The notes under the pieces: model-generated
What the model was told of the DNA's origin: nothing
What the model saw: the letters and a program-made list of their open reading frames with translations, nothing else
Databases searched by the model: none
Translations under genes and position numbers: made by a program
Origin: Candidatus Competibacteraceae bacterium
GTDB taxonomy: Bacteria > Pseudomonadota > Gammaproteobacteria > Competibacterales > Competibacteraceae
Length of the DNA stretch: 6,098 bases
Direction: 5' to 3'
Assembly (NCBI GenBank): GCA_020444985.1
Contig: JAGRHK010000115.1
Location: 1 to 6,098, forward strand
Part shown: positions 1 to 5,902 of the stretch, piece after piece
Position numbering within the stretch: the first letter of the stretch is position 1
Layout: the number at the start of each line of letters is the position of its first letter

Positions 1-1428
1 CAACGCGAAATATTCCCCGACGCGCTCCATCAGCACCGAAGGAGCGAATGGTCGAAAGGATTCCCGATACTTGATTTTGCGATTCATCACTTTCTGCATC
101 GTCGGGGAGCGTGGATCGCCCAAAATTGACCGGTTGCCCAGCGCCCGCGGTCCAAATTCCATCCGTCCCTGAAACCAGCCCACCACCCGGCCCGCCGCCA
201 GCCGCCGAGCCACTTCGGTGAATAGCTCGGCATCCGGCAGCACGGTGGAAATCGCCCCCAATCGCGCCAGCCGTGCGTCCACTTCAGCATCAGCAAAGGC
301 CGGTCCCAGCAACGCGCCCTGCATCCGATCGGTTTGCCCATCCGCGAACCGGGGGCGATCCGCATACTGATGCCAGGCGGCCAGCGCCGCCCCGATGGCG
401 CCGCCAGCATCGTCGGCCGCCGGTTGAACCCATAGATCGCGAAAAATCCCCTCGCGCAGGATGCGCCCGTTCGCGACGCAATTCAGCGCCACCCCTCCGG
501 CCAGGCACAGGAACGGGTTGCCGGTCTCCCGCCGCACCGTCCGCGCGAGCCGCAACACGATCGTTTCGGTCACTTGCTGAATCGATCGCGCTAGATCCAT
601 GTCTCGCTGCGTCAGTGGACTCTCCGGCAACCGGGGCGGTCCGCCGAACAGCGCCTCGAACCGGGCATTGAGCATGACCAGGCCGGTTGCGTAATCAAAA
701 TATTCCATATTCAACCGGAACGTCCCGTCCGGCTTCACGTCCACCAGATGATCCAGAATCCGGTCCACATAGCGCGGCTGTCCATAGGGCGCCAGGCCCA
801 TCACCTTGTATTCGCCGGAATTGACCCGAAAGCCCATGTAATACGTGAACGTCGAATACAACAGGCCCAGCGAATGGGGAAAATCGATCTGCCACAACGG
901 CTCCAGCCGATTCCCATCGCCCTGCCAGACCGACGTTGTCGCCCACTCGCCCACCCCATCTAGACATAACACCGCCGCCTGGGGAAATGGACTGGCGAAA
1001 AACGCTGACGCCGCATGCGCCTGATGATGTTCAGTGAATAGCAGGGGCGGCAGGTCAGCAAGCGCGATCCGCGCCGCTGTGGCCAGTTCCCGCCGTAGCA
1101 GGGATTTCAGATACAGCTTCTCCTGCAACCAGACCGGCATCGCCGCCAGGAATGACCGAAATCCACGCGGCGCATACGCCAAATAGGTTTCCAGTAAGCG
1201 CTCGAATTTCAGTAATGGCTTGTCGTAAAACACCACGCTGTCGAACGCGCTGAGTGGAGCGCCAGCAACCGCCAGGCAATAGCGCACCGCAGATCGGGGA
1301 AAGCTTGCGTCATGCTTTTTACGGGAAAAGCGTTCCTCTTGAGCGGCCGCCCGCAAAACGCCATCCTCCAGCAGGGCTGCCGCGCTGTCGTGATAATACG
1401 CTGAAAGACCTAAAATTCGTGATTTCAT
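1..1428 (-). CDS. NodU/CmcH-family O-carbamoyltransferase (partial, C-terminus outside window)
   Basis: Predicted cytoplasmic carbamoyltransferase, which moves the carbamoyl group of carbamoyl phosphate, through a carbamoyl-adenylate, to a hydroxyl of a sugar or natural product. The frame is open for 476 codons to the left edge; family members usually have about 570-620 residues, so roughly 100-140 are missing. The N-terminal Kae1-like domain starts ILGLSAYYHDSAAALLEDG (residues 5-23), followed by QEERFSRKKHD (30-40), HHQAHAASAFF (134-144), LDGVGEW (156-162), GFRVNSGEYKVMGLAPYG (199-216), AGGVALNCVANGRI (310-323) and QPAADDAGGAIGAA (335-348). The HHxxH histidines, D157 and D340 are likely metal ligands by family analogy. 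The YrdC-like domain begins near 417, with GRMEFGPRALGNRSIL (421-436) and NRKIKYRESFRPFAPSVL (449-466). The start ATG overlaps the aminotransferase stop as ATGA and has no clear ribosome site, suggesting translational coupling. The family is certain, the acceptor is not; the setting favours a surface sugar over an antibiotic. Confidence 0.95.
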   Translation of the reverse strand, partial: MKSRILGLSAYYHDSAAALLEDGVLRAAAQEERFSRKKHDASFPRSAVRYCLAVAGAPLSAFDSVVFYDKPLLKFERLLETYLAYAPRGFRSFLAAMPVWLQEKLYLKSLLRRELATAARIALADLPPLLFTEHHQAHAASAFFASPFPQAAVLCLDGVGEWATTSVWQGDGNRLEPLWQIDFPHSLGLLYSTFTYYMGFRVNSGEYKVMGLAPYGQPRYVDRILDHLVDVKPDGTFRLNMEYFDYATGLVMLNARFEALFGGPPRLPESPLTQRDMDLARSIQQVTETIVLRLARTVRRETGNPFLCLAGGVALNCVANGRILREGIFRDLWVQPAADDAGGAIGAALAAWHQYADRPRFADGQTDRMQGALLGPAFADAEVDARLARLGAISTVLPDAELFTEVARRLAAGRVVGWFQGRMEFGPRALGNRSILGDPRSPTMQKVMNRKIKYRESFRPFAPSVLMERVGEYFAL

Positions 1429-2597
1429 GGGGCAATAGCGTAAGCGGTAACGGCGCGGATCACCTCATCCTGATCGCTTGCGGAGAGCACAGTGAAAAAC
1501 GGCAGGCGCACGAGGCATGAGGCGATCCGCTCGGTGACCGGACAAGCGCCGGGTTGACCGCCATGTCGTCGTCCCATTGCCGACAGATGCAGCGGCGCAT
1601 AATGGAAAACCGCCAGAATGCCCTGGGCTTTCAGAAAGGCAATCAGACCGTCTCGCGCCGCGCGGTTGGGCATCACCAGATAATAGGCATGCCAAGCCGG
1701 TTCGCAATGGGTGGGTACGGTTGGGCGACTGACTCCCTCAGCGGTGGCCCAGTCGCGCAGCCCTTGGTCATAGCGTTGCCAGATGCGCGCGCGCCGCGCC
1801 TGGATGGTCTGGCGCGCTTCCAGTTGCCCCACCAGAAACGCCGCCAGCAGATCGGCAGGCGCAAAGCTGCCGCCGAGGTCGCGCCAAGTGTATTTATCGA
1901 CCTCGCCAGCCAGGAAGCGGTTTCTGTCCGTTCCTTTTTGATGAACGATTCCGGCGCGGCGGCGCAAAGTCGGATCATTGACGATCAGCGCACCGCCTTC
2001 GCCGCAACTGAAATTCTTGGTTTCGTGAAAGCTCAGGCACGCCAGCGCTCCGAAGCTCCCCAATGGACGTCCTCGGTAGGTCGCAAAAGGGCCATGCGCC
2101 AGATCTTCAATCACCGCGATCCGGTGGTGAGCAGCCAGCGCCTGGATTGCTTCCATCTCGCAGGCGACGCCCGCGTAATGCACCACCACCAGGGCGCGGG
2201 TGCGCGGGGTGATTAATTCCGCCAGTTTTTCCTCATTGATGTTGAGCGTGTCGGGGCGAATGTCGGCGAACACGATTCGCGCGCCCCGCAAGGCAAACGC
2301 GCCCGCTACGGTGACGAAGGCGAATGAGGGAACGATCACTTCGTCGCCCGGCTGAAGGTCGAGCAACAGAGCGCACATTTCCAGGGCATCGCTGCACGAG
2401 GTAGTCAACAAGACCCTGGGCGCGTCCAGCGCGGCTTCCAACAAGACCTGCGCCTGTGCGGAGTATTTGCCGTCACTGGCAAGCTGCCCACCGTTCAGCG
2501 CTTCTTCCAAGTAGTCGCGTTCCCGCCCTAGGCAGACAACTTTGTTGAAGGGGATTCGATATTGAATGGGGTCGTCTCCACAATGCGATTTTTGCAC
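1425..2597 (-). CDS. wecE: WecE/RffA-like dTDP-4-keto-6-deoxyhexose 4-aminotransferase (DegT/DnrJ/EryC1 family)
   Basis: Cytoplasmic PLP-dependent aminotransferase. Escherichia coli WecE uses glutamate to convert dTDP-4-keto-6-deoxy-D-glucose to dTDP-4-amino-4,6-dideoxy-D-galactose. Counting from GTG at 2597 (390 residues), signatures shared with WecE as I remember it are IPFN (15-18), VLLTTSCSDALEMCALLLD (62-80), QPGDEVIVPSFAFV (82-95), RPDTLNI (114-120), VHYAGVACEM (139-148), VIEDLAHG (162-169), SFHETKN with Schiff-base lysine K194 (189-195), EGGALIVND (200-208), VDKYTWRDLGGSF (233-245) and LAVFHYAPLH (328-337). D165 should bind the pyridine nitrogen. WecE has Gln where this protein has H168. 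The GTG start adds 14 residues before the conserved IPFN and has no ribosome site. An in-frame ATT at 2565-2567, preceded by GGAG eight bases upstream, fits homologue N-termini better. The frame overlaps the upstream gene by 70 bp (40 bp from ATT) and the downstream gene by 4 bp. The exact sugar substrate is inferred from similarity. Confidence 0.92.
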   Translation of the reverse strand: MQKSHCGDDPIQYRIPFNKVVCLGRERDYLEEALNGGQLASDGKYSAQAQVLLEAALDAPRVLLTTSCSDALEMCALLLDLQPGDEVIVPSFAFVTVAGAFALRGARIVFADIRPDTLNINEEKLAELITPRTRALVVVHYAGVACEMEAIQALAAHHRIAVIEDLAHGPFATYRGRPLGSFGALACLSFHETKNFSCGEGGALIVNDPTLRRRAGIVHQKGTDRNRFLAGEVDKYTWRDLGGSFAPADLLAAFLVGQLEARQTIQARRARIWQRYDQGLRDWATAEGVSRPTVPTHCEPAWHAYYLVMPNRAARDGLIAFLKAQGILAVFHYAPLHLSAMGRRHGGQPGACPVTERIASCLVRLPFFTVLSASDQDEVIRAVTAYAIAP

Positions 2598-5524
2598 TGA
2601 AAACCAGCAAGATGATTTTCATTGACCATTGACCGCTGGATAACAGCGAAAACCAGCCACAGCAAGCCGATCAAGAACAGGCTGCTGATGCCCGTGAACC
2701 CAATGAGAACCCCGATCGCCCCTGAATGCCGATAGGCGAAACGCACCTGATGGGTTCCGGTGGGCAGACGGATGGCTTTGAAGGCCAGATCTGCTTCCAT
2801 GACCTCTACCGCCTTACCATCCACGAAGCCCTGCCAGTGGGGATCATAAGCATCCGCATACACCAGCCACGCGCCTTGCGGATGGCGGACGGTCACGTCC
2901 AGTTCCATGACGTTGGCCTGAAAGCGCTGGGGCGAATGAATCGTTCCAAGTGCATCGAGTGTTAGATGATTCTTGGAGAAAACCGGTTCGACCGCTTGCA
3001 CTGCGGCCGATACGTCCCGCTTGTCAGCCGCCGTCGCGGCTTGCGATGGGAAGCTGGGCATCAGGCCTAGGCGGTAGAAACGCACCAGATCACCCGTGGC
3101 CACGGCATCGACCCACAGGCGATAATGGGCAAAAGATCGGGAGTCGTTGATGGCAAAAACCCGTTTTTCCTGATTACGCCACAGGGGAGACGCCTCGACC
3201 CGGTCGATGAGCACCCAGTGCTGGCCATCATGAGAAGCCATCAGCCGCCAAGCCTGGGGCATGCGGCGTCTTCCTTCTTCCCCGTGAATCCCAGCGCCCA
3301 GAAAATAGGCCTGGGCGGCAACCGGACGGACATAGCTCCAATCGAAGGCCATTGGCAATGCACCCCTTCTTTCGACGAAGCGCGCCGTATTGGTGGCGGA
3401 TTGCAGGAAAGCCTGCTCAACGGCGGCCAGCGGCGGCAACTGGAACGGCGCAAGCATGTCGCTCGTGAACGGCGCGCGCTGGACCGCCGCTGCCCGACGC
3501 AGAATCAATTGATCTTCGCGCTGAGGGAGCACCGACAGCCGGATGGCTTGTCTGGCGTCTTCCACCATAAGACCCTGATCCACGCCCACGAGCCGCAAGA
3601 TTGGCGATCCGCATCCCAGTGTACGGGCAATGCGCGATTCCGCATCGAGCAACGGGCTATTTTCATAAATGACCTTTTCCAGATCCAGACCATGGAGTCT
3701 GGAGAAAAAAAGGACCGCATGAGAAGCGACGCGGTTTTTCCAGGCGGCATGGCAAGTATGCCATTGACTGGTTTGCTGATGAATCGAATAGCGCTGATCG
3801 GAGAACAGGTTGCCGGTATCCAGCGCCAAGCCGAAGTTTTGGCGCTCCTTGATCTCGGCCAGGGTCGGCAGGGTCCGCTCGGGCTGGAAGCGCACCGGTG
3901 AATGGGAGAAAATCTGCGTCACGGTGTGCTGTTGCCGGTCGTCAAGCCGGGGATACTCGGCGTTGAGCGCCAGATGGAAGCCGACCATATCCACCAACAT
4001 GACGAAGGCCAGCGGAATTGTCAGGTGATGCGGGGAACGCGCGCGCGCCAGGCGGTCTCTTGCCCAAAACCACCACGCGATGGCCGCACCACCGGCGATC
4101 AGGCGAGTCGCCAAAGCCAACATCCAGAGAGTGTCTTGGTCACGCCAACCTCCAGGCAGGATCCGGGCATGGATATGATAGGCGACAGCCTGATCGATCA
4201 GATAGACTCCGGCAACGACGGTCAAGACCCTGCCGATCCAGCGCTGGCGTGGACTGAATCCTATGACGAACCGCCACCACGGTCGCCCCCGCTGCCATTG
4301 CCGAAACAGGAAATCCAGGCCGAAGCCGGCGCACAGAATCAGCAGCAGATGCAGAACGCCGCCTAACTGGCCGATATGGCTCATGATCTGCATTCCAGGG
4401 AATAAATAAGCCAGAGCGGCCATCCCGCCGCCGACCGTGATTCCCAAAACCGCCAGCGTGGCCAGCCCGAATCCGAAAAACATCCAGGTGCGGACATGCA
4501 GAAAGGCATAGACGGCTAAAGCCAGCACGATCCAGCCCGGATAGTCGATGATCACAGTCAGGTGATAACCCCGTAATCCAGCAATAAAATCCAGCAGTCG
4601 CGGGGTTGCCAGGTCGTTGTGGGCGTAAGTCAGGTATTTCTCAAAATAGACCAGCGGACCCAGCCGGTTTTCCACATCCGTCACAAATTCCGCGCTACTG
4701 GTTAGGAGGATGAGGAATATCAGATAGGCGCCCGTCACGCCCAGCGCCCAGCCCCATCCGGCCCAGCGGATCGGCGTGAGGCGGAAGACCTCCCGCCAGG
4801 GCCAGAGATACGCTTTACGTAGGACCATGAAGAGGATAAACAACACGAAAAACTGGATGCTGGCAAAATAGGCGCTGAAGGGCAGCAGTCCGCCGGCGAT
4901 CAGCAACCAGGCGGATTCACGCTCCCGGCAACCGCGCACGACCAGATACATTTGGAGGGGCAGCAGGCTGATGATCTCCAGCAAAATGAGGTACTGGATC
5001 AACCAGGCCAGGCCCAGAAACGCCGACGCCAAACAAACCAGAAAGACGGTTGCCGGATGCCGGAACAAAATCCGAGCCAGCAACCAGATCCCGATCAGCA
5101 GAATCCACTGATCCATCAGAACGGCGATCTTGAACAACCCCATCGAGTCCTCGACGCCCAGCCCGGCGCCCAAGGCGAGGACGATCAGTTTAGGCGGCTT
5201 GATCAGCGTCAACAGGTAGGGCAGGAACGGCAGACCCAGGGCTTGCGCTGGGATCCACAGGGGAAACTCGCCATGGCGCATCAGTTCCTGATGGAAGTCG
5301 TGGAAGGCTTCCATCACGAGGAGTGAATCATGCAAGGGCAGGAATTTCGGAGCCAGCAGGGGGAGATTCAGCAAGGTGCAAAAGGCGAGCAGCAGGAGCA
5401 ATTGACCGATGAGTCGCCAGCGGCTTGAAGTGGGTGATATCGCCAAAGCATGGCCTGTACGCTTCATGGTCTTGTCGAATAACTCGGGTTGCCGGATGTT
5501 TCTCATGGAATTGAGGCAGCACAC
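2528..5524 (-). CDS. YfhO-like polytopic membrane protein, probable GT-C glycosyltransferase with a discoidin-like insert
   Basis: Large inner-membrane protein, 998 residues counted from GTG at 5524. About 12-13 hydrophobic segments fill residues 37-521. The first outer loop holds LPLHDS (63-68) and HGEFPLWIP (84-92), the acidic loop and G-E-x-P-L-W pattern of YfhO/GT-C proteins. A soluble extracytoplasmic region (about 522-933) follows, then one C-terminal helix (935-963). Residues 853-933, with GAWLVYADAYDPHWQGFVDG (884-903) and LPTGTHQVRFAYR (920-932), match the YfhO C-terminal beta domain. Residues about 707-823 look like an F5/8 type C fold: RMPQAWRLMASHDGQHW (754-770), then YRLWVDAVATGDLVRFYRLG (801-820). 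Bacillus subtilis YfhO is implicated in lipoteichoic acid glycosylation with CsbB, so sugar transfer outside the membrane is a fair inference. The start is uncertain: ATG at 5506 and ATG at 5467 are alternatives, and none has a good ribosome site. ATG 5467 gives a short basic N-terminus before the first helix, and codons upstream of it (AGA, TTA) look less typical. Confidence 0.85.
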   Translation of the reverse strand: MCCLNSMRNIRQPELFDKTMKRTGHALAISPTSSRWRLIGQLLLLLAFCTLLNLPLLAPKFLPLHDSLLVMEAFHDFHQELMRHGEFPLWIPAQALGLPFLPYLLTLIKPPKLIVLALGAGLGVEDSMGLFKIAVLMDQWILLIGIWLLARILFRHPATVFLVCLASAFLGLAWLIQYLILLEIISLLPLQMYLVVRGCRERESAWLLIAGGLLPFSAYFASIQFFVLFILFMVLRKAYLWPWREVFRLTPIRWAGWGWALGVTGAYLIFLILLTSSAEFVTDVENRLGPLVYFEKYLTYAHNDLATPRLLDFIAGLRGYHLTVIIDYPGWIVLALAVYAFLHVRTWMFFGFGLATLAVLGITVGGGMAALAYLFPGMQIMSHIGQLGGVLHLLLILCAGFGLDFLFRQWQRGRPWWRFVIGFSPRQRWIGRVLTVVAGVYLIDQAVAYHIHARILPGGWRDQDTLWMLALATRLIAGGAAIAWWFWARDRLARARSPHHLTIPLAFVMLVDMVGFHLALNAEYPRLDDRQQHTVTQIFSHSPVRFQPERTLPTLAEIKERQNFGLALDTGNLFSDQRYSIHQQTSQWHTCHAAWKNRVASHAVLFFSRLHGLDLEKVIYENSPLLDAESRIARTLGCGSPILRLVGVDQGLMVEDARQAIRLSVLPQREDQLILRRAAAVQRAPFTSDMLAPFQLPPLAAVEQAFLQSATNTARFVERRGALPMAFDWSYVRPVAAQAYFLGAGIHGEEGRRRMPQAWRLMASHDGQHWVLIDRVEASPLWRNQEKRVFAINDSRSFAHYRLWVDAVATGDLVRFYRLGLMPSFPSQAATAADKRDVSAAVQAVEPVFSKNHLTLDALGTIHSPQRFQANVMELDVTVRHPQGAWLVYADAYDPHWQGFVDGKAVEVMEADLAFKAIRLPTGTHQVRFAYRHSGAIGVLIGFTGISSLFLIGLLWLVFAVIQRSMVNENHLAGFQCKNRIVETTPFNIESPSTKLSA
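2576..2579 (-). promoter_or_regulatory. Shine-Dalgarno-like GGAG that may set a non-canonical ATT start for the aminotransferase
   Basis: On the minus strand GGAG (2579 to 2576) is followed by eight bases and then ATT (2567-2565), in the aminotransferase frame. Starting there gives M-Q-Y-R-IPFN, close to the N-terminus of E. coli WecE. The only upstream in-frame candidate, GTG at 2597, has no comparable motif, and an in-frame TGA stop closes the frame eight codons upstream of it. ATT starts are rare, known from infC and pcnB, so this is a candidate rather than an assignment. Confidence 0.35.
3056..3406 (-). other. Discoidin/F5-8C-like carbohydrate-binding domain within the YfhO-like protein
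   Basis: Protein sub-region, residues about 707-823 of the membrane protein. The order RMPQAWRLMASHDGQHWVLI, a tryptophan-containing loop (SPLWRNQEKRVF, 779-790), then FAHYRLWVDAVATGDLVRFY (798-817) follows the F5/8 type C/CBM32 sandwich pattern: a strand with W-x-L-x-A-S-x-D-G-x-x-W, then a Y-R-x-x-R/L-x-V strand and a closing V-R-F-x-R-L strand. It lies between the membrane bundle and the C-terminal YfhO beta domain, so it should face outside the membrane. A glycan-recognition role is inferred from the fold pattern only. Confidence 0.55.
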
Positions 5525-5538
5525 TCGGTAAGCTAAGC

Positions 5539-5566
5539 ATAGGGCGTGCCCGATAGGGCTTCCCTG
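5539..5566. repeat. Adjacent pair of GC-rich palindromic 14-mers
   Basis: 5539-5552 (ATAGGGCGTGCCCG) and 5553-5566 (ATAGGGCTTCCCTG) abut directly and match at 11 of 14 positions. Each holds its own inverted repeat: GGGC-GT-GCCC (5542-5551) and AGGG-CTT-CCCT (5555-5565). They lie 15-42 bp upstream of the longest possible start of the YfhO-like gene, so they would fall in its leader RNA if the promoter lies further upstream. They could be a protein-binding site, a leader structure, or the end of a lost mobile element. No function can be assigned. Confidence 0.55.
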
Positions 5567-5597
5567 TCATCAGCGCCAACTTAAGCGTTATCACTCA

Positions 5598-5613
5598 GAT
5601 ATTTTAGATATTA
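5598..5613 (-). promoter_or_regulatory. AT-rich patch with AGATATT repeat; possible -10 region of the glycan operon
   Basis: On the plus strand AGATATT occurs twice within this AT-rich stretch, separated by TT. Read on the minus strand it offers two -10-like hexamers, TAAAAT (5606 to 5601) and TAATAT (5613 to 5608), each one or two mismatches from TATAAT. They sit about 80 bp upstream of the YfhO-like gene. No convincing -35 box is seen at 16-18 bp, so the promoter call is weak. Confidence 0.25.
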
Positions 5614-5884
5614 CTGACTCCCTGCGCTTGGCAGTCGACGATTAATTGACGGATGCGCTCAGGGATGGTTTGCAGAGTCCGACGGCGGATCACATGCAGG
5701 GCTGTGCCCAGCGACGGAAATCCCACTGCGGCGCTTCACTAATGGCGGTCATGCATTCGTGTTGCACGAGTTTGAGCGCCGGTAGTCCGTTGCCTTGCTG
5801 AGCCATAGACGGATGCTCAGCGCAGAATAGGCGGAAGTGCTCTACAGGAATGAGCATATTAAGGCAGTCAAGGGATACTACCAA
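5604..5884 (-). pseudogene. Possible small degraded or frameshifted ORF, unrecognised
   Basis: Two overlapping minus-strand frames run end to end. Frame one spans 5884 to 5690 (64 residues from TTG, or from ATG at 5857, beginning MLIPVEHFRLFCAEHPS). Frame two opens just after a stop at 5736-5738 and runs to TAA at 5604; from GTG at 5726 it encodes 40 residues with a basic, helix-like stretch RRRTLQTIPERIRQLIVD (14-31). A single frameshift in the 5690-5735 overlap would join them into a protein of roughly 80-90 residues. No ribosome site is visible and I recognise no family. It may be a gene remnant, or chance open frames in intergenic DNA. Confidence 0.22.
5797..5821. repeat. Perfect 7-bp inverted repeat (stem-loop)
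   Basis: GCTGAGC (5797-5803) and GCTCAGC (5815-5821) are perfect reverse complements around an 11-base loop. No T-run follows on either strand, so an intrinsic terminator is unlikely. It falls inside the doubtful minus-strand ORF and could be a chance hairpin or an operator-like site. Confidence 0.35.
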
Positions 5885-5888
5885 AATT

Positions 5889-5893
5889 AGAGG
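5889..5893 (+). promoter_or_regulatory. Ribosome binding site of the small membrane protein gene
   Basis: AGAGG ends nine bases before the ATG at 5903. It is the best Shine-Dalgarno match near that start and supports choosing this ATG over the internal ATG at codon 7. A TATACT hexamer lies between it and the ATG but is too close to the start to serve as the -10 of a normally led transcript. Confidence 0.6.
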
Positions 5894-5902
5894 TATACTA
5901 TT

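Larger units (their letters stand above)
5525..5902. other. Divergent intergenic region between the glycan operon and the small membrane protein gene
   Basis: 378 bp without a confident gene. It should contain the promoters of the minus-strand operon and the plus-strand gene. Visible contents are TAAGC repeated in tandem (5529-5538), paired GC-rich palindromic 14-mers (5539-5566), the AT-rich duplicated AGATATT (5598-5613), a possible degraded minus-strand ORF (5604-5884) and a 7-bp perfect stem-loop (5797-5821). No RNA gene or T-tract terminator is visible. The two flanks differ strongly in base composition, which would fit a boundary formed by insertion or rearrangement. Confidence 0.6.

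Noticed and set aside
87..967. Several open frames of 70-130 residues on both strands
   Set aside because: All overlap the carbamoyltransferase, whose uninterrupted frame to the left edge explains the coding signal.
1554..2216. 220-residue plus-strand open frame
   Set aside because: It lies wholly antisense to the aminotransferase, whose frame carries every family motif; its translation shows no recognisable domain.
3125..3901. 258-residue plus-strand open frame
   Set aside because: Antisense to the extracytoplasmic region of the YfhO-like gene; its composition is that of a GC-rich shadow frame.
3902..4366. 154-residue plus-strand open frame
   Set aside because: Antisense to membrane-helix codons of the YfhO-like gene; the Gln/Pro/Asp-rich translation is typical of reading hydrophobic codons backwards.
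4952..5326. Plus-strand frame rich in Gln, Asp and Pro
   Set aside because: Antisense to hydrophobic helices of the YfhO-like protein; low-complexity shadow.
5328..5594. 88-residue minus-strand frame crossing the start of the YfhO-like gene
   Set aside because: Most of it overlaps the YfhO-like N-terminus in another frame. Only the first part is intergenic, and no domain or ribosome site supports it.
5797..5821. Intrinsic terminator
   Set aside because: The stem is short, the loop is long, and no T-run follows on either strand.
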